Shown here piece by piece: positions 1-11,500 of a stretch of DNA of 64,000 nucleotides. The position numbers were made by a program, and so were the translations under genes. The notes below the pieces were generated by a model. It had not been told where the DNA came from, ran no database searches, and worked only from the letters and a program-made list of their open reading frames with translations. The first letter of the stretch is position 1, and each line of letters begins with the position of its first letter. Source of the stretch: Siphonodentalium dalli (taxonomy: Eukaryota > Mollusca > Scaphopoda > Gadilida > Siphonodentaliidae); NCBI GenBank assembly GCA_032622095.1, contig CP136063.1, positions 114,970,723 to 115,034,722 of the forward strand, written 5' to 3'.

Positions 1-1484
1 TTTTGAAGCAGATGATTCACTTCAAGTTCTGCCTTAAAACCAACATCCACTTTCTTGTATCCAACACAGTTATCAGTCTTACAAAGATCAATCTGCTGTA
101 ACCTCAATAGTCCCGGAGAGTTTGAAATAACATCTGACTTTATAAACCTCTTCATGATACCTCTGGCCATTTTCTCCAATGATCACACAAGAAAGGCACC
201 AATGGCATGTCTGATTGAAATAGTGCGAGGAAGGGCCTAAGCTGATTAGCAATACTCTCAAACACCATCATTTTTGCAACAAAAAGTTTATCATTTGTGG
301 CAGCAACAATATCCTCCCATGATTTAGAAGATGGTGTTGTGAAATCCTTGCTGGTCTTCACTTTCTGAAAATACGTCAACACTACCTGCCATATTGTCTG
401 CGCTCTTTGAACTAGGGGCACATTTTCCAACCATCTGTGCCCACAGAACGGTATCCCGAAAACAGAAGTGTTAGTTATTTCAATGAAATCATCTCTCCTG
501 GCAGGAGTATCATGGAGGAGGTAGTGTAAGGCTTTTAGAACTTTGCTTACATTAAATTCAGACTTTGTACATCCATGTTTGAATGCATTGTGTACAGTGT
601 TCAACCCACATGAGCCAATGTTTAGCATAGTTGGTGCATCTTCAGCTTTCAATTCCTTCTCCAGAAGATCAAAGACTGTCCAATTCACATTAGGGCCATC
701 CATAGAAACCTGTACTACCCTTTGAATGCCATACTGTTCAATTGTCTTCATGAGAATTGGAAACAAGTCAGATGCTCGAGCATGTCCCAAGAATTCTGAT
801 GTCAGATTTCGAGTTGTTACACAATTGTTTGTATTGTCCCAGAACCATAGATGAATATCCATCTGCTTTTTCTCTAGTCGCAAATTTAGTGTTTCATCAA
901 ACATAATAACAAACTGTTCATTTGATTTCTTCAAATCCTCAGACAGCAGATACTGGAAGTATGGTCTCAGTCCAAAGCACACAAGATGAGATATTTTATT
1001 ATCACCACATGTAAATTTTTTGACGATGTTGCTATCCGGGAACATCCGTGAGAATATTGTCTTAATATCTTTGCAGCTTGTGTAGCTGTAATGTGATTGT
1101 ATGCATTTCAATGCCCACAACAGTTCTGCAGACATTACCTCATTGTTTGTTGCACTAACTTGAGCAAGTGTTGTCATTGTGACCGGATGTGAATCATGTG
1201 ATGCAGAACCTGTTTCTTGATTTAAAGTTGAATTAGTATCCGCTGATGTAAAATTACTCTGAACTTGAGACATACTGTCGCATAGCACCGGAACTTTATA
1301 TAAGTTTGCGATGTTTTTCACCTTTCGCGTGCGATTTCAGCGCATTTATCCCCATGTTCACGTCAATGTCTTTCATGCAAATTTTACATTTTGCCTTGTG
1401 TTTATCGAAAGGCACACTCTGAAGCCACGCCTCAAACTCTTTGTCGGCGAGCCATGCATCACTGAATTTGCAGCTACCGGGCAT
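1..1484 (-). pseudogene. hAT-like transposase relic, two frameshifts, runs off left edge
   Basis: Read on the minus strand, 1484-1296 encodes a short N-terminal zinc-finger module (CKICMKDIDVN, then HAKGEKH, a BED/C2H2-like spacing). A different frame, 1321-152, carries a 389-residue body with a conserved FDETLN segment and a later SMDGPNVNW segment. Around 165-180 the frame breaks again and continues as KMARGIMKRFIKS to the window edge. The modules are in the order expected of one hAT-type transposase-derived protein, so I infer one gene broken by two single-base shifts, near 1310 and 170. The C-terminus (the hAT dimerisation region in intact relatives) would lie left of the window. Sequencing error could mimic the shifts, but the short frames and missing start context suggest a dead copy. 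It lies 1 kb beyond the last visible ankyrin exon, probably inside that gene's next intron. Superfamily is inferred; no terminal repeats were matched on both sides. Confidence 0.7.
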
Positions 1485-1775
1485 GTTTGCATATTTTATT
1501 TAGCGAAAAAAATTAAAACAATAATCGGAAACAATAGAATCCATTTCTCACTCCAAAACGACACCACCCATTGGCGTTAAATTGTAGGTGAAGGTTGTCT
1601 ATTGGCCAATCAAATAGTGCGTTTCATTAACGCAACGGCGATCACGCACTTAGGGCATGCGACTACCGTAAATAACAAAAAATTTGCACGATATAAACGG
1701 AATATTGGGAGCGGTGTGTACGACTCACACATGCATTTTTCACTATACGATCTAGCATATATCTGAGCGTTCGGT

Positions 1776-1879
1776 TTTTCCATGACTTTCCGGGGGGAAG
1801 ACACCATTTTCCATGGTTTTTAAGGCCCGGAATTTCCAAAATAAAATTCCGTGACTTTCCATGACCCGCGGGTACCATG
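1776..1879 (-). repeat. Candidate hAT terminal region
   Basis: On the minus strand this begins GGTACCCGCGGGTCATGG and continues with repeated TCATGGAAA/TTTCCATGAC words. I know this style of end from invertebrate and fish hAT elements. It lies about 390 bp upstream of the zinc-finger start at 1484, where a 5' terminus of the transposase relic would be expected. The matching end is outside the window, so no target duplication can be checked. Confidence 0.4.
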
Positions 1880-1899
1880 TCATTTGAACAAATCTGAAT

Positions 1900-2056
1900 G
1901 TGAGTCACCTAGGGAACATCCACATCAAATATGAACCCATTCGGTCTTATGGTTCCGAAGAAGAAGATGTTTAAAGAATTGTTGATGGACGGATGGACGG
2001 ACGAGGAGTGATGACTATAGCTCCACCGGAGACTTCGTCTCAGGTGAGCTAAAAAC
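1900..2056 (+). repeat. Tail of a dispersed invertebrate repeat
   Basis: Contains GAAGAAGAAGATGTTTAAAG, then a GGACGGATGGACGGACGA stretch, then a segment ending CAGGTGAGCTAAAA. This order (poly-GAAGA, GACGGACGG, AGCTAAAA end) is common at the tail of dispersed repeats in marine invertebrate genomes. Only this part is recognisable. Confidence 0.45.
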
Positions 2057-2267
2057 TCTTGGGAACTCTACTTAATTAAAGAGCGCACATGTCAGTGTTT
2101 ACAAACAGCCAGGAAAGAGGCTAGGCCTAAATTTGAAATTCACATGCTGTGACTCAAACAGAATTGTTGATTGATCATAAATGCCATCATAAATCCGTTG
2201 CTTTTGATTGGCTAGTGAGCAGTGTGCACGCAATGATGACTCAATCGACCTTGGCAGGTCATGTTAC

Positions 2268-2340
2268 TTTGAAGCCCTACAGTGAAATAACAATATAGCT
2301 ACAATGAAATAAAAAATCCTATTTCACTGTAGCTTCAAAG
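2268..2340. repeat. Short hairpin-forming inverted repeat
   Basis: TTTGAAGC..TACAGTGAAATA at 2268-2289 is matched by its reverse complement at 2320-2339, with a partial third copy (GCTACAATGAAATA) in the loop. Arms are about 20 bp with a 2-bp bulge. Probably a remnant of a small MITE. Confidence 0.6.
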
Positions 2341-2469
2341 AGATACACGCCAGTACGATGATCCACATTTTGGTAATTCTCCGCTATTTTATAGGCAAGC
2401 ATATAATAAAAATAATTGTTCTTCAATGGTGTACCATATCACTAATAAAAGCTATTGAGAAAGAGTCAC

Positions 2470-2598
2470 CTCTCCAAGATCACTGCTCTTGGCATTTACA
2501 TCAGCACCTCGTTCAATCAGCATCTGGGCAATAAGACTGAGAACAGGATCATCCTCATCTGGTGATCTAGTTGTTTCATGTAAAGCTGTTCTCTGGTC
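2470..2598 (-). CDS. Ankyrin gene exon 5
   Basis: Acceptor GACTTACAG precedes DQRTALHETTRSPDEDDP; donor GAG|GTGACT. 129 nt, 43 codons. A ten-residue acidic insertion splits the repeat before LSLIAQMLIERGADVNAKS. The open phase-0 end shows that at least one more exon lies further left. Confidence 0.85.
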
Positions 2599-5500
2599 CT
2601 GTAAGTCAAATGAAAAGTTAAATTAGGCCTAATCTGGGAATAATCGAGGGTTTGAGTTTCTGCACCATTTGGCTTGTAAACCTCATCTCACTGGTGTTAC
2701 CTACCACCACCTTTGAGATATTTTCGTCTCCAAAATTAAGCCTGATACAGGGCTTCTGAGGTGGATTGTGAGTCCATCTGATCCACTTACAGGTTACAAA
2801 GAGAAGAAATAATTCAAAAACATGGGAATTAAGGTAATGGTTGTTTTGTCAACAATAATCACACACATGCATTGTGCTGAAAACAGACATCACTAACAGC
2901 CTGCCACCAATGTGTCAAATCTCATTTCATAGTGCTTGCTGTGGCTTACAATTACCATTAGTTTGTTATATTCACATCAAAAACAACATGCCAATGTGCA
3001 ATTCCATTTCAATAGGTAGGCTACATACATTATTTGATGGTCCAGATATCAAATGATCCAGTCAAGTAGATTCTGGCTCTAATTCCATCTTTTATTAATC
3101 TCAACAGAAGGTTTGCATATTAGTTTCGATTTCAATAAATGCCAATTAGATTTGAGATGTTTTTCAAAATAAAATCTTTTTAATAATATGCCCATTTCTA
3201 TTTCATATAGGAGCACAATTATGTGATAAGTCTAGTTACAGATGTACAATCTGAATCAGATTTAACAGACTGAATGTTATTATCAGTGGTCTTAATCAAT
3301 GGTTTTTACAATTAGAATGGGCGCCAAATCCTTTTCATAGGATCCGAAATCATAGGGCTAGAAGTCTCTGCTAATAAATACATATCATCCCAGTGGTGAA
3401 TTGATCTCACCATAGTATCACGTTAAGTTAAACGATGAACTTTATCCAGCAATCTGACCTTTTCAATAAGACGTGACTCGATGACCAGATTAAATCGCTC
3501 CAGTGATTACTGGAGGTGTGACTCTTCCAATGGAACAAAGGATACCCCTCGCAGTGCACATGGGCCACAATACATTTAGCCATATTAAACGGAGATGGCT
3601 CTTTGGATCTTTAAATTATGTATACTTTGATACATGTATTTGAAGTATATGCTTTTCATGGACTCTTGTTGATAGATGGGAAGCAAATTGAATTTTTGTC
3701 AAAAATGTTCATTATCTCAGCTCATCGGGAAGGCCCTTTTTGAAAATAAATCATCATTGTTCAGAAATGGTTAACTCCTGTTACCTACCTTATTTTCTAC
3801 ATCAACGGTGCAGTTATTTTTAAGCAAGGTGCTCACTGCATTACTGTGACACCAATATGCAGCACAGTGAAGAGGAGTCCAACCATTCTACAATAAAGCA
3901 TGCAGTCACATAAGTATATGTTAACCCTCTTATTACTGAATGGATTCTCCCATTCACTTATAAGAGAACACATTAGAATGATCAATTACTCATTTGGAGG
4001 GGTGTTTTGATAATGCAAGTGCATAAGACATTGGATTCCTATTCAGTCATTTGAATGGAATATTCACATAATAGGGAGCATATAGGGAGGTTTAGATTGA
4101 GGGGGATAAACATGCTGGGACATTTATCAGTGGGTTTTATGACGGAACATGCACTTTTACCAGCGACGCAAAATTCACATGACTGAAAAAATCCTGCTAA
4201 AGACACGAGAACAGTGCATGCGCTGGACCGAAAAAAATCTTTTAGCCAAATTAAAAATACTATGACCAAATGTTTTTGTCACTCAGAATAAAAACATAAT
4301 TAAAACAACTTTAAAAACATAATATTATATGAACATATAGTTAAAGACAGATCAATTCATGTAAGTCAATATTAATTAATGCAAAATATGATGAGATTTC
4401 ATATCTGACCATATACAAAAAGCACAGTGGAAATCAAATTCAGAAATGGCTGGGCCATAAATTCAAACAATGAAACTAACATTTTATATAATTATAATCA
4501 CATAAATCTGCTTAACCAATTGCAATAACGCTATGTCGCTAACACCATGGTCGCCGACTAATAAAGTAATGAGCTGTGTTAGTTATCATCGCTATTTTCG
4601 CCGAGATAAAAATAAATGTTGCTTATTAACATGAGGTGATATCTGTTGAATATCTATTGTATTCATACCTTTTATGGTGTGAAGGCCGGTTGTTGTTCAG
4701 ACGGGAGGCAGTTTATGACACATTACATAACTGACATGCCATTGAGTTAAGTACGGCTCGCTTGTACATCCAATTATGGGACAATGCATTTACATATTTT
4801 ATCTTAAAGATAATCAACAAATAATTACATAACCAGTGTATAGATTAAGCATTTTGACAATTAGTGTTTTAAATCCAATATTCATTGCGCTCACCGATAA
4901 CAACCATCTTCAAAGCATATGTAAACAAAAAAACACTGACCAGATGTCAACGAGTTGCGTAATGTCCCCTTTGTCCCATCAATCAACGCTCCCATTACAA
5001 AATAAAGTTGGGTATTCATGGTATGATATTTCAAAAGTACGAAATCTGTGTGTTCAAGAGCGGCCATAATTTCGTTGCCTAACTTCGTCCACAGTGGCCA
5101 GAGTAACGGAACTGTAACCGGGCGTCTCATTTTATTGATACAGTCCTGTAACAATAGTCGCAAGCATTATAGTACTATTGTTACATTGTGCTTCTGTTAA
5201 AATACGTTACTGAAATTGATAGCATGAGGGTGTAAATGCAATCGTCACAAGTTGCACACGCGCAGACCGTGAAATCAATTTCACCATGTAACGTGCAGTA
5301 CCACTGGTTTACTCTGCCATGAGTATCATTTTAGGATGATATCTGTCGGTGCCATTGGGGGCTGGTACGCGGTCCCGGATTCCACTATGACTATATATAG
5401 GGATGCATTAATGTGATTGCACTGTATTGGTTACCACTGCGGCTCTTAATTGAGTCGACTATAGTAGTAGAACATGCCCCAATAAAGATGGAAAGCATGT

Positions 5501-8500
5501 AGAACACAGCCTAGGCCTAGCTAGAGTACATATAATTACAGTACATGTCCAGTGCACACATACCCACACTTAAGGCATAATGACTTAATGTTACGAATGA
5601 CGACAATTTCACCATAAAGTTCACCATAAGACCTACATGTTAGGGACCTGTGAATAGGTAAATCGAATCTTGAATCGAATTGGGTGTCCGATGTCGACAT
5701 CGACATCGAATCCGAATCAAATCAGGACAAGCACTGGGCAGAGAAAAATCATAGCTGATCATTGGATATCCTTTACTTCTAATTATTGTTCACTTATTTG
5801 ACAAAAACCTGAGACTTTATCCGAATATGAAAATTAATTGAGACAGAGCTCACAGACAAACGTTTTGTGACTCAGACTGACATCGTTCTCAACTTTATTT
5901 TTGAACGAAAATCTAAACTAGATCACTTAGTCTGACATGTGACATATAAGTCATCTGAAGCATTCTAAGCACAGACCTTGACACTGACTATAAAATGAAT
6001 AATTACTACTGAAGATACACTACTCGACTACTCCAGTATTGTGTGTATATATACATGTATAATATTGTTTATTAATTTGATAGTCGCCAATGACTACATG
6101 TATGACTGTATTGCACGGATTTCAGGACTGATGTATGCTATAGCATGAACAATGACATGCATATCGATGTGCATGACCCGCTGCATCAGTACCCGGATGG
6201 CTACTTGTAATAATGCATTCCGTTTGATGGGAGGCAACTCTATATAATCATCATGTGCGTTTTATCCCTAAATTTAATCAAATATGGCGACACTCAACTT
6301 TCTTGTAAATCCGAATGCATTTATGTGAGGGACTATCGTAACATGTTAATATATGTGGATCGTTGGATATTAACAGTGTGGGGAAATTAAAATGTATTAA
6401 TATGCAAATATCATAGTTATGACACAAAACACACTTTGTAAGTTAACATAGGTATACAATATATGAATACACATTGTTCGATTAGGAGAAACTAAAGGCT
6501 TAAAGATAACACTAACTATTATATAGACCGTAGATGTCATGACTTTTGAGCTGTATATATTGACTGAATATGGGAACACTTATATACTATATTTTACCCA
6601 AATATTATCCAAGAACCACCATTGCTATACGTACTGACATCCACGAAAAGGCGATGGACTGTGATTGGTCGTAATCGCATAAGCGATTGGTCGTAATCGC
6701 ATAACTAGATGTGTAAACTCTAATTTACATCAGACCTCCAGATGGGAAAACACGGTGCAATGCGGCAATTGCCACATCAATTGAGCTCCATAAATAAACA
6801 ATTTAGTTGTTTGTCCCCATAAACTGGAAAGAATAGGCCAATTTGAAAATATACAAATCTGATCGCCGATTCGGAATCTGATCGCCAATGTCGATACTGA
6901 ATCGAATCTTCGAAGCTTCGCAGGGCCCTACTACATGTATTCTCGATCTATACACATGACAGCAAAAACCATGCCGCCAAACTCAATAAAGTAATTTAAC
7001 AGAAGCACAATGTAACAATAGTACTGTAGCGCCTTGTGGCTATTGTTATGGGACTGCATCAATAAAATAAAATGAGACTTCCGGTTACAGAACACTGCAA
7101 GAGAATCTGCCAATGGTTGCTGAACTGGAAACGGTTGACAGTTTATAAACAATCCATATCACTTCCTCCTAGAAATTGTTCTTTGCTCCATGAAGATATA
7201 GTTCGATATTTCGAATAGAAATAAGCATCAACTCAAATTCCATATCACGCCAATTTGAAATCGAATATGTATAAATTATATTAATAAATGTAAGTTTCAT
7301 GACCAAGTTGCTCCAAGGTATTACACTACTAACAGGCTATTGACATTTCAATGCATCAGTCACTGCGGTCAAGGCTTTGAACTTCATAGTACAGTGAACA
7401 ATGGTTCGTTCTTTGCAACATCATGTTCGTTGTCAATTACGTCATAATTCCGACGTCCTTCAAAAGACTTGTTTAAATAAATATGGTTTGTCTGGATAAC
7501 TTTAATTTTCCCGACATTAATTGAATCAAGCCCATAATTTCCCACAGTTTACATCATTGTCCCTAGAACAAAGGTACTTCCGATCAGAACCGCTTAATGA
7601 TTAAGATGTTTTAATCGGTGAGCAGGCCTCTATCTAGCATAAATTCGAATGATATCCCAGGAATATGAATGCTCTATCAATAAAATTTTATGTTATTTCT
7701 ATTCTGGCAATGTTTTTAAGGCTATGCAGAAAATGCTCCATTTAATGAGTAAAGACCATTGTATTACATTTAACATAAAGTATGTTTAGCGCTATGACTA
7801 TAATTTATGTCAAAGAACATAACAAACCTTATCTTGTGTGTTGATCTCTGCACCAGCATCGATTAATGTTTGTATGATGGCAGCATGACCCTTCATTGCT
7901 GCATGGTGAACAGGAGTATTGCCCCTCTGCAAATAGATGAATATGAGACAAATATAGAATGGTAAAACATTATTTTGGAAACAAACTATGATATTAATCC
8001 TTTCTACAAGATAGCCTAACAATTATGAACAATATCTTTATAATTTTTTTTAACTCTGGTTATATTGGCTGATGGCCCTGGTTCACCATTTTGTCTCCTT
8101 CCTGGGGTCAAAATACTTCTAAACAGACCATTTTGTTCCATAAAGGTCATCATAAAACAAGATAAACTTGATTTTCAGCGCTGTAATGGTGAGTTCAGAT
8201 GAAAATCTTCCTTGTTGGTGTGCTTTGATATTATTTCTGGTCTGTTATTCATTTGAAGGCATATTCATGAAATATAAGCAGACAGATTATACAAATGGAG
8301 AAGGATTCATATTCATTGGAGGGAAATGTTCAAATAATGTCAACAAATGGTAATTTTTTAAAATTATTATCTAAATATTTCCTGAGGGAACTACTCGTCA
8401 ATGAGTATTTAGTGAAGAAATGGTTAAGTAAATCTTGATATTTTTTAGAAAACTTCTAACATACAATGTCTGTGACGTTGACATTGCAACCAGCATCAAG

Positions 8501-11500
8501 TAGCATTTTCACAATTTCTGGTTTCCCTTGAGAAGCCACATGAATAGGACAGCAGTCATGCTGGAAATAAGAGGTAGATAGATTAACATATATAAAGTGC
8601 CCATGAAACAGGTAACAAAAAATTGGAGTTAATTATAAGTGCCCATTCAAGTTATTTAAATTCATTATTAGTCACCTGAGGTATTAAAACACCACCTATT
8701 GCATGACACATGACCAACCATTTTGGGTATATAATAAGCTTAATTATTTAATAAAAATTGTTTAATAGTGCCCATTTAAGTAGTCTGAGGTCAACGGCAC
8801 CTATCGCATGACACTCCTCGGTCAATTTACCCCTGAGAATCAATGAATATATTCCATGAACCCTCATTTCTATTCATGTTTTACTTATACATGTGCCTGT
8901 ATCGGGCGGAACTTAGGTCTGAAGGTGGTATTCTTAATTATTGGCTTAATTGCAGCGACATACATTGTATAACATTCACTATATATATAGTATTATATGA
9001 TAGGCCGTTATTGTCAAAGGCTGATGTCTAAACCATAGGCTATATATATAGGCATAATTATCAAAGTCTACGAGCATGAACATTTTGGGTATATAATTAA
9101 TTATTTAGTTAAAATTATTAGTGCCCTTTTACGACATTTGATGTCAACGGCATCTATACCCTGATACTCCCAGGGTTAATTGACTCTCTGTTTACAAATG
9201 TTCAACTATGAGGCTCCAGCTCTTTGGTCACATATAGCCAAAATATATAAAAATTTATAATTAGTACCCTTTTAAGACATCTGATATCAACGGCGCCTAT
9301 TCCATAACACTCCCCGGGTTAATTGACATCTGTGTACAATTGTTCAGCTATGAAGGTCTAGCTGTTTAGTCGCCTATAGCCAAGATTAGAGATAGGCGGT
9401 ACTCGGTATTTACCGTGCGGTATCGGTATCAGCGTAATACTGATTTACCGTACCGTATCAAAACTAAAAATACCGTATTTTCGGTAATGAAATTATTCAT
9501 GTGTTGCCAACGTATGTGCGTCACCTTGTCACCGCGGCTGTGACATGCATGAATTGTATGACCGGTCAACCGTAAGCAACGAGAATTGGATAATTATGAT
9601 AACTCGGTGTAACAAGTCGGTACTACATGATTGTATTAGTCTATAATTGCAACATTGTTACATCAAGGGCACAGCTGCCCGACGGCATCTTTGATCTTTA
9701 TGACATATTAATGACAATGTAACTAACATCATGACGTATGACTACTCATAGCTGGAGCGTTATGTGTCAATTTTGGTATCCGTCCAAATGGAAAATGCGT
9801 GGGCAACTCCGTATCTGTGTCCCAAGTTGGATCGAAGCATGTAGAATCGAAGCACGTGTTATGGGGGGTCCCCGTGCACAACAAATTGAAAACGCCACAG
9901 GTTTCTTTATAATTAGACGGTGACACAATTGATATACGCATTGCAGATTTTTGATACAACCTGATCTTGTCAATTGCAAATAGCACATCTTCTTGGAAAG
10001 TTGTGCACAAAAATGTCGGTATAAATATGTTTATATCCTGCTATAAATTACTTTATTAAACATATATACTTACTGGTTTATTATACATATGTGCCTATAT
10101 CTGACAAAAAAAGATCGCGTGATAACTTTAAATTAACACTTGGGCACCATGTGCAACCAGTAGCTTGCCTGCTACAAATAATGGTATATCACGCTGCAAG
10201 GAGGAGAATATGAACCACCCGCGGGTTTGGGCATCTGCAGTTCGGAAATTGTCATGGCTGGTTTGCCTATTTTCATGACATCGTGCAAACATTCATAAAT
10301 TTGTGAATTGTGATCACTGATTACTACTCACAATTCTATTCACTCACGGAAATGTTACGAAAATCAAATTGACACGAAAAAATATTGTAGTCATGCTCTT
10401 ATTCTTTTCAAATCAGTGCGACGACATGCGTGTAAATCATCAAAGAGATGTGTGAATATTACTTAATTGCGTAGGTCATTTTGTTGCCTAATTAAGGTAT
10501 TGTCACGAATGTAGTAAATCCGTGGACCGTGGTCATATATACATGTATATTGTTCAGCTAAAAACTTGAATTACAATAATTTACCGGGAATATCTGCTTT
10601 GGTCTTATAATTTAATAGCAATACCGATTACCGTACCGATACCGAGGTAAATAGACGAAAATTTACCGATACCGAAATTGAAATTTCAATACCGCCCATC
10701 TCTAGCCAAGATATATATAAATGAATTATTAGTGCCCTTTTAAGAATCTGAGGTCAACAGGAAGTATCTAATAATATTACCCTGCTCAAACTACCCCTAT
10801 GTACAAATGTTCAGCACCGAGGGTCCAGCCATTTGGTCGCCTTTAGCCCGGACAAACAAAGAACATTCAAAATTGATTTTTATTATTATAGATATAACTG
10901 ATTTTATGTTTTTATTAGTCGCAACAATTAATAATGGAGTGTTGACATCTTGATCACTCTATATACCAAACAAAGTAAATGTTTTATTCTCAAATCAATA
11001 CTGTAAATTATGCATACAAAATTTTATATCTAACCAGGCAGTTTCTTCAAGGAAGTACTTCTGGAGACTTCATAACCATTTCATGACAGGAGCTGCACTG
11101 GTGCAGCATTAAAGATCATGTGTCAGTGAATTCTCTTTGATAGGGAGCCTCGCATATATAAGAAAATGTACTGGCTTGTATGGTCAAGGTAAATACTGTC
11201 AGGCCAATGTATTATCTTATATATGCGAGGCTCCCATACTCATTATAAAAGAGAATGCATTGGCACAGGGTTTTCAAAATATTTCAGGAAGCTCCAATTA
11301 TGGAAGGGTTAAGGCACAAAGTCTTGTATATAAGACTCTTGCATCTTGTGCTCCAAGCTAGGGTCCGGCGAATCGGCGATTTTGTTCGAATCGAATCTCG
11401 AATCGAATCAGACACGCGGATTTCACATCGAATCGAATCTCGAATCGAATCTTACTCCCCGTGGTAAATCGACAAGAACTAGATTTATGTCGGCGATCCC

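Larger units (their letters stand above)
3888..7827 (-). other. Ankyrin gene intron 3
   Basis: About 3.9 kb. Just upstream of exon 4 at 3921-4000 is a TTAACCCTCTTATTACTGAA segment that resembles the piggyBac-like ends at 36,464 and 41,921. At 5,633-6,938 is a complete hAT-type element. An unrecognised 90-codon minus-strand frame at 4,891-5,163 has no support as a gene. Confidence 0.55.
8630..10850. repeat. Degenerate ~142-bp tandem array broken by two insertions
   Basis: Units carry TTAGTGCCCTTTTAAGACAT, then GGTCAACGGC, then GTTCAGCTATGA and GGTCGCCTATAGCC. Starts are near 8,638, 8,765, 9,117, 9,258 and 10,728. The spacing is 141 bp between 9,117 and 9,258. The longer gaps fall back to about 142 bp once two insertions are subtracted: a dispersed repeat at about 8,856-9,077 and the hAT at 9,387-10,704. 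This array lies in ankyrin intron 1. Confidence 0.7.

Noticed and set aside
4891-5163. 90-codon minus-strand frame in ankyrin intron 3
   Set aside because: Tested as an extra exon or transposon fragment; no ankyrin motif, no RT or transposase motif, and phases of the flanking exons need nothing between them.
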